DNA of 34,815 nucleotides from Acidobacteriota bacterium (GTDB lineage: Bacteria > Acidobacteriota > Vicinamibacteria > Vicinamibacterales > SCN-69-37), in NCBI GenBank assembly GCA_005799825.1, contig SYFT01000037.1:1-34815 (forward strand), in the 5' to 3' direction. The notes under the pieces are model-generated. The model was not told the DNA's origin. It worked only from the letters and a program-made list of their open reading frames with translations, and searched no databases. The translations under genes were made by a program, and so were the position numbers. Shown in pieces: positions 9,801-16,700 of the stretch. The stretch's first letter is position 1, and each line of letters starts with the position of its first letter.

Positions 9801-9866
9801 CCAGTAGGCGGGACCGTCCGGAGTGGTCGGGCTCGCGAGGCGTGTGCGAATGTCAGCGTAAGTCAT
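6846..9866 (-). CDS. actB: Alternative complex III subunit ActB (molybdopterin-like plus four-cluster Fe-S protein)
   Basis: ActB carries electrons in the periplasm from ActC to heme subunits. From the ATG at 9866 (MTYADI; ATGA overlap with actA) it is 1006 aa; a TTG nine bases upstream is less likely. Near residues 55-78 is a Tat-like GRRQFLKLMGASLALAGVSAC with lipobox, matching the lipidated ActB of known complexes. The first about 700 residues resemble a molybdopterin oxidoreductase that in this family lacks the cofactor. The C-terminal 250 residues contain four ferredoxin Cys groups: CTGCGVCIAAC, CQQCENAPCEVVCP, CVGTRYCSNNCP and CTYC/CQQACP. These should hold three 4Fe-4S and one 3Fe-4S cluster. 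Confidence 0.95.
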   Translation of the reverse strand: MTYADIRTRLASPTTPDGPAYWRSLDELANTEEFQDFVAREFPSQASEFNDPAGRRQFLKLMGASLALAGVSACTRQPEELIVPYVRQPEEVIPGRPIFFATSMTAGGFGMPLLAENHLGRPTKLEGNPQHPASLGATDIFGQAAVLGLYDPDRSRTLRYRGDTKTWAGFTTALQAVLNTQKALSGAGLRILTEPLTSPTLVEQLQTLLTAMPGAKWHQWDAVYGTVQGGAPTAMPLYQFKNADVVVSLDADFLGFGPASVRYTKDFSSRRRIGTPKDQQNRLYVVEPVPTLTGTKAAHRLAVKARDVHSIAAALASALGVAAPASGTLSAPVQKVLPVLAKDLMDHRGRSLVVAGPHQPASVHALARAMNEALGNVGTTVVYTAPVAATPADGAASLSALVADMNASKVDVLLILGGNPVFTAPGDIGFSDALAKVGTRIHLGLYYDETADLCDWHVPEAHFLESWGDARAFDGTITFQQPLIAPLYDGRQAVELLSALNGTPGRTPVELVKDYWTRAFATGGLIDASGPPFGTVDAFWRAALHDGFVASTSLMREGATLPAAPANSSFEEAAVSATGLELVFRPDPTVLDGRYANNGWLQELPKPISRLTWDNVVYVSYTTAEANHLKNEDVIEITSHGRTVKMPVWVMPGTADDVLVVHFGYGRRKAGRVGSNIGADPFVIRTAQAPWFTEGASFVRTGETHTLASTQSHFAMEGRNPVRIVDAAAYQADPTIVKHMGHTPDPDLSLYPPREYNGNKWGMAIDLNACTGCGVCIAACVAENNIPVVGKDQVKRSREMHWLRLDTYFEGDPASPTGTYHQPLPCQQCENAPCEVVCPVAATVHSDEGLNDMVYNRCVGTRYCSNNCPYKVRRFNFMLYSDFTTPELKAQRNPDVTIRSRGVMEKCTYCVQRINHARIDAKTAERPIADGEIQTACQQACPAEAIVFGDLNMPDSQVSKLAAQDRNYGLLEDLGSRPRTTYLAVVRNPNPALPSETSAGTKNSGH

Positions 9867-10522
9867 CGATGGCAAACCGAGCAGCTTGTCATGTGTTCGA
9901 TCCCGGCAACGTTGTATTCCTTCTTCAGCCGCAGACCGAGTTCGATCTGGTTCGCCGGCGCCTCATAGGCCATGTTGAAGACCTCGGCCCGGGGACGTAG
10001 GAATTTTTCAGGCTCGCGGTGACACGCGAGGCACCATTCCATCTGCATGGAGGTGGCTTGCGCGAGGAGCGGCATCTTATCCACACGGCCGTGGCAGGTG
10101 GCGCATCCGACGCCCTGTTTCACGTGAATTTGGTGGTTAAAGTACACGAAATCGGGAAGGTCGTTCACGCGCTTCCACTTCATAGGAGTGTCATCGCGGA
10201 AACTCGCCCGGACAGGTTCAAGCATCGGCGCGTTGGCCCAAATCTGCGAGTGGCAGTTGATACAGGTCTTGGTTGGCGGGATACCCGCGAACGAAGACTT
10301 CTCCACCGACGTATGGCAGTAACGGCAGTCTAGGCCGATCCCGCCCACGTGATGGGCATGACTGAACTGAATCGGCTGCTTGACGAACTCGCTCTGTTTA
10401 GTGAGCCACGATGAACGCATCAGCGTGAACCCTACCCATCCCAGAAACAGGACGAGAGTCAGCACCGCAAACAGGCTCGACCGGACGGCAGCGTTGGCGC
10501 TTTTTAGAAAAATCTGGCTCAT
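9863..10522 (-). CDS. actA: Alternative complex III subunit ActA, pentaheme cytochrome c
   Basis: ActA is the multiheme electron wire of ACIII, anchored in the membrane with its heme domain in the periplasm. The 219-aa protein has an N-terminal helix (about 15-35, SSLFAVLTLVLFLGWVGFTL). It has five heme-attachment motifs: CRYCH, CINCH, CATCH, CLACH and CSVCH, the last two residues from the C-terminus. Distal His ligands are plausible at FSHAHHVGG and YFNHQIHVKQG. It is the first gene of the operon; about 200 nt of non-coding DNA precede it. No strong Shine-Dalgarno is seen ahead of the ATG. The downstream actB start lies within its stop. Confidence 0.96.
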   Translation of the reverse strand: MSQIFLKSANAAVRSSLFAVLTLVLFLGWVGFTLMRSSWLTKQSEFVKQPIQFSHAHHVGGIGLDCRYCHTSVEKSSFAGIPPTKTCINCHSQIWANAPMLEPVRASFRDDTPMKWKRVNDLPDFVYFNHQIHVKQGVGCATCHGRVDKMPLLAQATSMQMEWCLACHREPEKFLRPRAEVFNMAYEAPANQIELGLRLKKEYNVAGIEHMTSCSVCHR

Positions 10523-10640
10523 AGGGCTGCGATTCGCCCATAGCCTACTCGATCAAAATGAAACTGCACGCAATCACCGCCGGGGCCCGTTTTCAGGCTA
10601 TAGTGGCGGCGCAAGATCGTGTGTTTTCCTTCGAACGAAC

Positions 10641-10667
10641 GTCCCGGACGGGCGGAGAGCCCGGGAC
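10641..10667. repeat. Inverted repeat GTCCCGG-13 nt-CCGGGAC in the divergent intergenic region
   Basis: Seven-base perfect arms, 10641-10647 and 10661-10667, are separated by 13 nt. No T-run follows on either strand, so it does not look like an intrinsic terminator. It lies just upstream of the TATAAT box and could be a second protein-binding site or a GC-rich coincidence. In a GC-rich genome such short arms are not rare, so the call is weak. Confidence 0.35.
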
Positions 10668-10675
10668 ACAACCTC

Positions 10676-10696
10676 TATAATGTGAAAGCTTTCACA
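10676..10696 (+). promoter_or_regulatory. TATAAT box overlapped by a perfect CRP/FNR-superfamily-type palindrome
   Basis: A consensus -10 hexamer TATAAT occupies 10676-10681. It shares its last T with the 16-bp perfect palindrome TGTGAAAGCTTTCACA (10681-10696), which is exactly TGTGA-N6-TCACA, the binding pattern of CRP-type regulators. No good -35 element is visible 16-18 nt upstream. For the plus-strand ABC operon the palindrome covers the likely start point, so a bound protein would repress. For the divergent actA gene it lies about 160 nt upstream, where it could activate. The regulator is not in the window. The site is seen directly; the regulator identity is inferred. Confidence 0.6.
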
Positions 10697-10728
10697 AGCC
10701 TGTCAACCCCGCCCAAAGAGGTCCGAGT

Positions 10729-11637
10729 TTGTCCATAGGCGCCATCGGCATTCATAGCGTCTCAAAGCGATTCGGCGAACACCAGGCCGTCAACAACGTC
10801 TCCCTCACCGTCCCCGAAGGCTCAATCTATGGCTTTATCGGGCCAAACGGCTCCGGAAAGACCACCACCATCCGGATGATCATGAACATCCTCATCCCGG
10901 ATTCCGGCAATATTTCGGTGCTCGGACAGCCCAAAACCGCCAATGTCCGCGACGACATCGGGTACCTCCCCGAAGAACGCGGCCTCTACAAAAAGATGAC
11001 CGTACACCGCGTGCTGCGCTACTACGGCCAGCTCAAAGGCAAACCGGTCGGGGAGATTGACGCCGCCATCAAGGACTGGCTGAACCGGCTGCAGCTCGCC
11101 GACTGGGCCGACAAGAAAGTCGAAACCCTGTCCAAAGGCATGGCCCAGAAGGTCCAGTTCATCGCCGCCGTGGTCTCGAGCCCGAGACTGCTAATCCTGG
11201 ACGAGCCTTTTTCCGGCCTCGACCCAGTCAATGCCGAGGCCCTCAAAGACGCGGTGCTCGAAATGCGCCGCCGCGGCACCACCATTGTCTTCTCCACCCA
11301 CGACATGAACGCCGCCGAGCGCATGTGCGAACGCATCTTCATGATCTTCAAGGGGAACAAAGTGCTGGACGGCACCCTGGATGAAATCCAGAAGGCCTAC
11401 GCCCACGACACCGCCCGCGTCCGCGTCACCGGCGGCGCTGCCGCCATCACCGGCCTGCCGTCGGTCGAATCCATCAACGACCACGGCAACTTCCAGGACG
11501 TGCGCCTCAACGGCGACCCGCAGGTCTTCCTGCAGCAACTGGTGCAACGCGCGGCTGTTCAGCAATTCGAAATCACAAAGCCGTCGCTGCACGACATCTT
11601 CGTGCGCATTGCGCGTCCCACCGAGGAGCAGGCCTGA
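10729..11637 (+). CDS. ABC exporter ATPase, NatA-like with DUF4162-type C-terminus
   Basis: This is the ATPase of an ABC-2-type exporter that energises the permease encoded next. The 302-aa protein has Walker A GPNGSGKTT (about 38-46), signature LSKGMAQKV and Walker B LLILDEPFSGLDP, with the switch His in STHDM. About 80 residues after the ATPase core, ending LHDIFVRIAR, match the DUF4162 tail of NatA/YhaQ-type subunits. The start is a TTG at 10729, supported by an AAAGAGG ribosome site 8 nt upstream; no ATG fits the frame before the first conserved strand. The gene overlaps its permease (TGATG). The substrate is unknown; NatAB exports Na+, but the wider family is diverse. Confidence 0.9.
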   Translation: MSIGAIGIHSVSKRFGEHQAVNNVSLTVPEGSIYGFIGPNGSGKTTTIRMIMNILIPDSGNISVLGQPKTANVRDDIGYLPEERGLYKKMTVHRVLRYYGQLKGKPVGEIDAAIKDWLNRLQLADWADKKVETLSKGMAQKVQFIAAVVSSPRLLILDEPFSGLDPVNAEALKDAVLEMRRRGTTIVFSTHDMNAAERMCERIFMIFKGNKVLDGTLDEIQKAYAHDTARVRVTGGAAAITGLPSVESINDHGNFQDVRLNGDPQVFLQQLVQRAAVQQFEITKPSLHDIFVRIARPTEEQA

Positions 11638-12932
11638 TGTCCCGAATCTTCATCATCGCGCACTCCGAGTTCATCACGCTTGTCAAAACCAAAGCCTTCA
11701 TCATCAGCATCGTCCTCATGCCGGTGCTGATGGTGGGCCTGTTCTTCTTCATGAGTTTCGCCGAGCGCCACGTGGACGTGGAAACCCGCAGGTTCGCGGT
11801 CATCGACCGCACCGGACAACTGTTCGAGTCGATCAAGGCCGCTGCGGCTGAACACAATCAGGAGACGATGACCGACGGCACGCGCACGGGACCCGAGTTC
11901 GTGCCCAGCCTCGTCGACGTAGGTGGACGCACGGCCGACGACATCAAGGTGGAACTCTCAGAGCAGGTGCGCCAGAAGGATCTCTTTGCATTCGTCGAGG
12001 TGCCCCCCGACGTCATTACTTCGTCCGAAAAGCCGCCCGAGATTGCGTACTACACCGAGACCACGTCCTATGAACCGCTGCCGACATGGCTGCGCACGGC
12101 GCTGAACGCAGAAATCACGAAACGGCGTTTTGATTCTGCCGGCATCGACCAGGCGCTGATCTCACGACTGAACACGCGCGCCGATGTGACGACGTTTGGC
12201 CTGGTGGCGCGGGCGCCGGACGGCACGGTGGCCGAAGCCAAGGAAGTGGATGAACTGGCGCGACTCTTCCTGCCGATGTTTTTTCTGATCCTCATGTTCC
12301 TGGCGGTGACGACCGTGGCCACGCAGCTGCTCAGTGCCATCATCGAAGAGAAGATGAGCAAGATCAGTGAAGTGCTGCTCGGTTCGGTCACGCCGTTCCA
12401 GTTGCTCATGGGCAAGCTGCTGGGCGTGGTCTGTGTGTCGCTGCTGCTCGCGCTTGTCTATTTCTCGGGCGGGCTGTACGCGGTCTTCAGCAGCGGCCGA
12501 TGGGACCTGCTCAATCCGGCACTCATCGCGTGGTTCGTGGTGTTCCTCATTTGCGCCACGCTGATGTACGGATCGATCTTCCTGGCGCTGGGCTCGGCGT
12601 GCTCGGACCTCAAGGACGCGCAGAGCATGATGCAGCCGGCGATGTTGCTCATCATGCTGGCCTACCTGGGCTCGTTCATCGTGATTCGCAATCCCGACTC
12701 GAGCATCGCGGTGGGCATGTCCTTCTTCCCGACCATGACGCCGTTTTCGATGATGCTGCGCATGGCGATGCCACCAGGGCCGCCGATGTGGCAGGCCGTG
12801 GTGTCAGTGGTTGTCCTCATTCTCTCCACCGCGGCCACGGTCTGGGCCGGCGCGCGCATCTTCCGCGTGGGCATCCTCATGCAGGGAAAAGCGCCGACGT
12901 TGCCTGAGTTGCTGAAGTGGATTCGAGCGTAG
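11637..12932 (+). CDS. ABC exporter permease, NatB/ABC-2 type
   Basis: This is the membrane partner of the preceding ATPase. The 431-aa protein follows the NatB plan: one N-terminal helix (about 18-40), a large extracytoplasmic domain (about 45-210) and five or six C-terminal helices. The first of these is LFLPMFFLILMFLAVTTVATQLLSAIIEEKMSKISEVLLGSVTPFQLLMGKLLG, which contains the EEK-SKI-EVLL-S signature of the family. Start and stop overlaps link it to both neighbours. Transport direction and substrate cannot be read from sequence. Confidence 0.9.
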   Translation: MSRIFIIAHSEFITLVKTKAFIISIVLMPVLMVGLFFFMSFAERHVDVETRRFAVIDRTGQLFESIKAAAAEHNQETMTDGTRTGPEFVPSLVDVGGRTADDIKVELSEQVRQKDLFAFVEVPPDVITSSEKPPEIAYYTETTSYEPLPTWLRTALNAEITKRRFDSAGIDQALISRLNTRADVTTFGLVARAPDGTVAEAKEVDELARLFLPMFFLILMFLAVTTVATQLLSAIIEEKMSKISEVLLGSVTPFQLLMGKLLGVVCVSLLLALVYFSGGLYAVFSSGRWDLLNPALIAWFVVFLICATLMYGSIFLALGSACSDLKDAQSMMQPAMLLIMLAYLGSFIVIRNPDSSIAVGMSFFPTMTPFSMMLRMAMPPGPPMWQAVVSVVVLILSTAATVWAGARIFRVGILMQGKAPTLPELLKWIRA

Positions 12933-14962
12933 CGCTCGCCGCCTGGTGCGTCGCGACGGTCGGCCACTTCCTGCTGACCGCGCGATCGGTCAACCGGGCG
13001 GACCCGTCGCTGTCTCGCGACGAGCGCTGGTTTCGAGCGATAGTCGCCGGCATCGCCGGACTGTCCGTCGTTCTCCACTTCCTGTCGGCCGCAAGCACCC
13101 TCACCCTCACCAGCGCCATCGCCATTCTCGCGGCTGGCCATGTGTTCATGGCCTGGCGCATGGGCGGCCGTGCGGCGAGCACCGAGGTGCCTCCGGCAAG
13201 CGACGGCGTCTCACGCGCGCTTGAGTTCGCGGCGATCCTCACGTTGGTCGCGGTGGTGGCGCAATGGATCCTCATGGGTGTGCCCACACTGGAATTGAGC
13301 GGCACCGATGCGGCGCACTATCACGTGCCGAATGCCATCAATCTCGCGTTAGGGTCGAGTCTCTTCGAACTTCCGCCGACGCCCCATCTCTATCCGATGG
13401 GCTCGAGCATGCTCGCGGCATGGTTCATCCTGCCGCTTGGCACAACACTGCTCACTGACCTCGTGATGGTGCTGCCGTTCCTGCTGCTCGCGTCCTCGGT
13501 GGGATATCTGTTCCGTCAACTCACTGGGCTGTCGGGCCTCGCGTGGGCGACATGGGCGACGCTCGCCTTGTTTGGCACTCGGCTCTTTCGCTATTCCGGC
13601 CTGATGTCGGCCGACCTCTTCTTCGCCGCCTCGTCAGTGGCGCTTGCGGCAGCGCTGCTGGCGCCGGTGATGCGGCGACGGCTGACGTCGATGGACGTGT
13701 GGCTGATTGCGATGTGCGCCGGATTACTTCTGGGAACGAAGGTCACCGGCGCGCCGGTGGCCGGGCTCCTGGGTTTGCCGGCGGTTGTCGCGCTGGGCAT
13801 TCAGCGCCTGCTGGGACGCACGACGCCCGCCCTTCCACACGAGCGGCTGACGGCACTTGTGTGGATTGGCGCCTCGGTGGCAACGATCGGCACCGGGGGC
13901 ATCTGGCTTGTGCGCAACTGGTGGGTGTGGGACTCGCTGTTTCCTGGTGTGACCTTCGGGGCTTCGATGTATTTGTCGGTGCTGGGCGACATGAAGGAAA
14001 CCAGCAACTACGATTTGTGGGCGCGCACACGGCACTTCACAGAGATCTGGTTGAGCCGCTGGTATCTGCTTGTGGTTGCCGGGATCTTGCTCGTGCCACT
14101 CGACGCGATCGTCAGCAAACTTCGCGGCTCGTCATCACCCCTGGTGTCTCCACGCGCCTGGTCGTTCACGATCATCATTGCCACCGGAGCCTTGATGATT
14201 TGGGTGCTCATGGGCGCGCCTTGGACGAGCCTTGAATGGACACAAGGGCTGTCGCTTCGTTACGCCATGCCCTGGCTGGTCTTTCTGCCCCTAGTGATGT
14301 GGATCGGATTGTTTCCCGCATCCCTTCCTTGGTACAGGTATGCGCCTTTGGCCGGCGTTGTGGGGATTGTGATCGCTGGTGCCAGCGTGATGATTCTGGC
14401 TGGCCGGACCGATCCGCCGTTCCCTCCGCTGCCAACTGTTCAGTCTGGGCTGGCAGCGCTGATTGTGTGGGTGGTGATGCTTGCGGCCACGGGGAGGTCC
14501 CGAGCGATGTTTGCTGCGGCGGTAATGGTCGTCGTTGCCGGGTCGATCGGCTTCGGCGCCTGGGCGCGTGACGCGAACGCTCGCGGCGCACTGGAGCGCA
14601 CGGCGGCTATGACGAACTGGCCGCAGTCGGAAGAAGAGCGCGTTTACGCTGCCGTGCTCGAGCGTGAGGCGCGCGACGGCGTCACCTGCGCGACCGGACG
14701 ACGGTTCTTCGCCACTACGCGGTTCAAGCTGCCGACGGCCCTCCAAGGCGTCCGCCTGACCAACTTAATGTACTACGCGGCACGAGACCTCAAGGTCACA
14801 GCGACCGTGCGCCCGACCATGGGCTCCTGCGACTACATCATCACGGACGCCGGGGTCATGGACACGACCAAAGGCGCGAATCTGCACGCCGTCCTAAGCG
14901 GCTCGGCTCCGCTGTCAGAAGCCGCCAGAATCGATGGGATCAGGCTGCTTGTCCGCCGGTGA
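12917..14962 (+). CDS. Polytopic GT-C-like membrane glycosyltransferase candidate
   Basis: The protein is 681 aa with a GTG start inside the permease gene (16-nt overlap). It has more than ten predicted helices. Between the early helices lies an extracytoplasmic loop SGTDAAHYHVPNAINLALGSSLFELPPTPHLYPMGSS. An acidic residue followed by YH-x-P in the first loop resembles lipid-linked-sugar GT-C transferases of the GT39/GT83 kind. A soluble C-terminal part of about 120 residues contains several Cys and ends DGIRLLVRR. I cannot assign a sugar, lipid carrier or acceptor. Linkage to an ABC exporter fits a role in a surface glycan or glycolipid, but that is inference; a non-enzymatic membrane protein remains possible. 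Confidence 0.75.
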   Translation: MDSSVALAAWCVATVGHFLLTARSVNRADPSLSRDERWFRAIVAGIAGLSVVLHFLSAASTLTLTSAIAILAAGHVFMAWRMGGRAASTEVPPASDGVSRALEFAAILTLVAVVAQWILMGVPTLELSGTDAAHYHVPNAINLALGSSLFELPPTPHLYPMGSSMLAAWFILPLGTTLLTDLVMVLPFLLLASSVGYLFRQLTGLSGLAWATWATLALFGTRLFRYSGLMSADLFFAASSVALAAALLAPVMRRRLTSMDVWLIAMCAGLLLGTKVTGAPVAGLLGLPAVVALGIQRLLGRTTPALPHERLTALVWIGASVATIGTGGIWLVRNWWVWDSLFPGVTFGASMYLSVLGDMKETSNYDLWARTRHFTEIWLSRWYLLVVAGILLVPLDAIVSKLRGSSSPLVSPRAWSFTIIIATGALMIWVLMGAPWTSLEWTQGLSLRYAMPWLVFLPLVMWIGLFPASLPWYRYAPLAGVVGIVIAGASVMILAGRTDPPFPPLPTVQSGLAALIVWVVMLAATGRSRAMFAAAVMVVVAGSIGFGAWARDANARGALERTAAMTNWPQSEEERVYAAVLEREARDGVTCATGRRFFATTRFKLPTALQGVRLTNLMYYAARDLKVTATVRPTMGSCDYIITDAGVMDTTKGANLHAVLSGSAPLSEAARIDGIRLLVRR

Positions 14963-15002
14963 CGAACCCGCGCAGTCTGGACACATATAGAGATTGACAC
15001 CT

Positions 15003-15758
15003 ATGAAAACACACACCCTGCCCCTGCTGTTGTCCTTGCTCCTCGCCCCCGCCCTGGCTTCCGTTGCGGCCGCGCAAACTGTTGACGAAGTGGTGGAGAC
15101 GCACCTGGCGGCCATGGGAGGCCGTGACGCACTCGGCAAACTGACCACACGCAAGGCCACCGGCGCCATCACGATCAGTACACCCAACGGTGACTTGAGC
15201 GGGCCTGTCGAGATCTATTCGAAAGCCCCCAACAAGTCGCGCGCGTACATGTCCCTGGATCTATCAGCCCCGGGCGTGGCCGAGAAGATGATTGTCGACC
15301 AGAAGTTCGACGGCACCGCAGGTTGGGCGATCAACTCCCTGCAGGGCGACATGGAGATCGCGGGTAATCAGCTCGACAACATGAAGAACGGCGCCTTCCC
15401 CAGCCAGTTTCTCAACTACAAGGAAGCCGGCATGAAGATTGAGCTCCTGCCGAAGGAAACACTTGCCGGCAAGAGCGTCATCGTTCTTCTCGTCACGCCC
15501 ACGGTCGGGTCGGTGGCCCGCGTGTATATGGACGCCGAGTCGTTCCTGCTCGTCCGGACGACGGCAACAATCAACGTGCCCCAAACGGGCGGCGATATAG
15601 AACAGACCGCTGACCTCTCGGACTATCGGGCGGTCGATGGCGTCAAGGTCCCGTTCATGACGGTGAACTCGTCGCCCATACAGACGGTGACGATCAAGCT
15701 CGAAACGGTGGCGCATAACTGGTTCCTCGACACCGCCATGTTCAGCGTGGCGAAGTAA
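15003..15758 (+). CDS. Secreted LolA-fold-like protein (outer-membrane lipoprotein-sorting type)
   Basis: The ATG at 15003 gives 251 aa with a clear signal peptide (MKTHTLPLLLSLLLAPALASVAAAQ, cleavage after AAA). An earlier TTG at 14994 would weaken it. The mature part begins TVDEVVETHLAAMGGRDALGKLTTRKATG, a helix followed by a strand that recurs in LolA/LolB-like periplasmic proteins of acidobacteria. Repeating beta-strand segments follow, including DGTAGWAIN, KSVIVLLVTPTVGSVARVYMDAESFLLVRT and DLSDYRAVDGVKVPFMTV. This is the half-open barrel expected to hold a lipid or hydrophobic ligand. The fold class is moderately sure; the ligand is unknown. It stands alone on the plus strand and converges on the Omp85 operon. 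Confidence 0.82.
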   Translation: MKTHTLPLLLSLLLAPALASVAAAQTVDEVVETHLAAMGGRDALGKLTTRKATGAITISTPNGDLSGPVEIYSKAPNKSRAYMSLDLSAPGVAEKMIVDQKFDGTAGWAINSLQGDMEIAGNQLDNMKNGAFPSQFLNYKEAGMKIELLPKETLAGKSVIVLLVTPTVGSVARVYMDAESFLLVRTTATINVPQTGGDIEQTADLSDYRAVDGVKVPFMTVNSSPIQTVTIKLETVAHNWFLDTAMFSVAK

Positions 15759-15767
15759 ACGCCTAGC

Positions 15768-15849
15768 CTCGGCCTTGAGAACCAGGCCGAGCGATGTGCG
15801 GAACAGCCGAGCGACGAGTACGTAGCTCAGGCTGTTCCTCAAGCCCGAG
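15768..15849. repeat. Inverted pair of 24-nt REP-like hairpins at a convergent gene junction
   Basis: Unit A (15768-15791) is an 8-bp stem CTCGGCCT/AGGCCGAG with an 8-nt loop. Unit B (15826-15849) has the same architecture in opposite orientation with one mismatch in the stem, preceded by GTAG (15822-15825). The 34-nt spacer shows traces of the same flank. The pair lies between two genes that face each other, 10 nt after one stop and 9 nt before the other. It is closely related to the element at 24730-24889. Likely roles are a REP/BIME-like repeat and possibly a bidirectional terminator; there is no T-run. Confidence 0.8.
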
Positions 15850-15857
15850 TCTTCGCG

Positions 15858-16700
15858 CTATTTGATGACCACGTTGACGTTGAAGCGGCGGTAGTTGGTG
15901 TAGGTTGAGTGCGCCTGGACTTTTTCGGCCAGGCGGCCGACAGTGTGTTCGTAGGTTTCTGTCAGTGACGACGGCAGCCAGAGGCCGAGCTTCTGGTTCT
16001 CGGTGAAGACCGTGGTCAGGGTGCCGGCGGTCTTGCCGTCCTTCAACGTGATGGCCGTGCGGAGCACGCGCCCGGTCACCGCGTCGATGACCAGGTCCCC
16101 CTTCGCGAAGATCTGACTGCCGTCGGCGCCGCGCACCAGCGTGGGCGCCTCGCGCTCGGTAAACGTGATCGTCACCATCGGGCCCGTGGCCGACGGCTCG
16201 ACTCGGCGCCGGTCAAATGTGAATCGCTCGCGATGTTTGTCGTCGAGGATGACCAGCGCCAGCATCGGGTCGTTGACGTTCCTCGAGATAGACCCGATGT
16301 TGTAGCGCGCGTTTCGATCAGCCAGTTGCCGGCCAATGCGCGCGAAGGATGCCTTCGTGAGCAGCTCGCGCAAATTATCGCGTTTCTCGAGCGGAACGCC
16401 GTCCACGATGGCGATGTCGCGCACACCCACCCAACCTCCATCGGTCGGCAGGTACGTCAGGAAGAATTCTCCTGACGTTTCACGGTGCGCCGCGGAACCG
16501 CCGCGCTCGTCGAGCACGTCTTGGATGGTGGCTTCGTCGCACAGGACGAACTGAAGCGCCTCCTTGTATTCCTTGAGATAGACCGCGGTTTTTGCAATGA
16601 CCGCGCGCACCGACATGTCCGGCGAAGGCGCCTGTGCGCGCGCGACCATCGGCGCCGCAATCGCGCACGCCGCCAACCATCCGCACACCAATCGCGTCAT
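15858..16700 (-). CDS. Secreted protein of the Omp85 operon, C-terminal LolA-like pattern
   Basis: This is a 280-aa protein I cannot name. The start ATG at 16700 overlaps the Omp85 gene stop (TGATG) and gives a signal peptide MTRLVCGWLAACAIAAPMVARAQ; reading further upstream would run through the Omp85 gene in another frame. The N-terminal 140 residues are helical and charged (KTAVYLKEYKEALQFVLCDEATIQDVLDERG). The second half alternates beta strands such as PMVTITFTEREAPTLVRG, GDLVIDAVTGRVLRTAITL and LGLWLPSSLTETYE, and closes with STYTNYRRFNVNV. That strand pattern and the ending recall LolA-like periplasmic proteins. It is the last gene of a three-gene operon and probably acts in the envelope with the barrel. 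Confidence 0.8.
   Translation of the reverse strand: MTRLVCGWLAACAIAAPMVARAQAPSPDMSVRAVIAKTAVYLKEYKEALQFVLCDEATIQDVLDERGGSAAHRETSGEFFLTYLPTDGGWVGVRDIAIVDGVPLEKRDNLRELLTKASFARIGRQLADRNARYNIGSISRNVNDPMLALVILDDKHRERFTFDRRRVEPSATGPMVTITFTEREAPTLVRGADGSQIFAKGDLVIDAVTGRVLRTAITLKDGKTAGTLTTVFTENQKLGLWLPSSLTETYEHTVGRLAEKVQAHSTYTNYRRFNVNVVIK

Noticed and set aside
10523-10640. A clear sigma-70 promoter for actA
   Set aside because: TAGGCT and TATAGC hexamers occur on the minus strand, but no -35 fits at 16-18 nt spacing, so no promoter was called.
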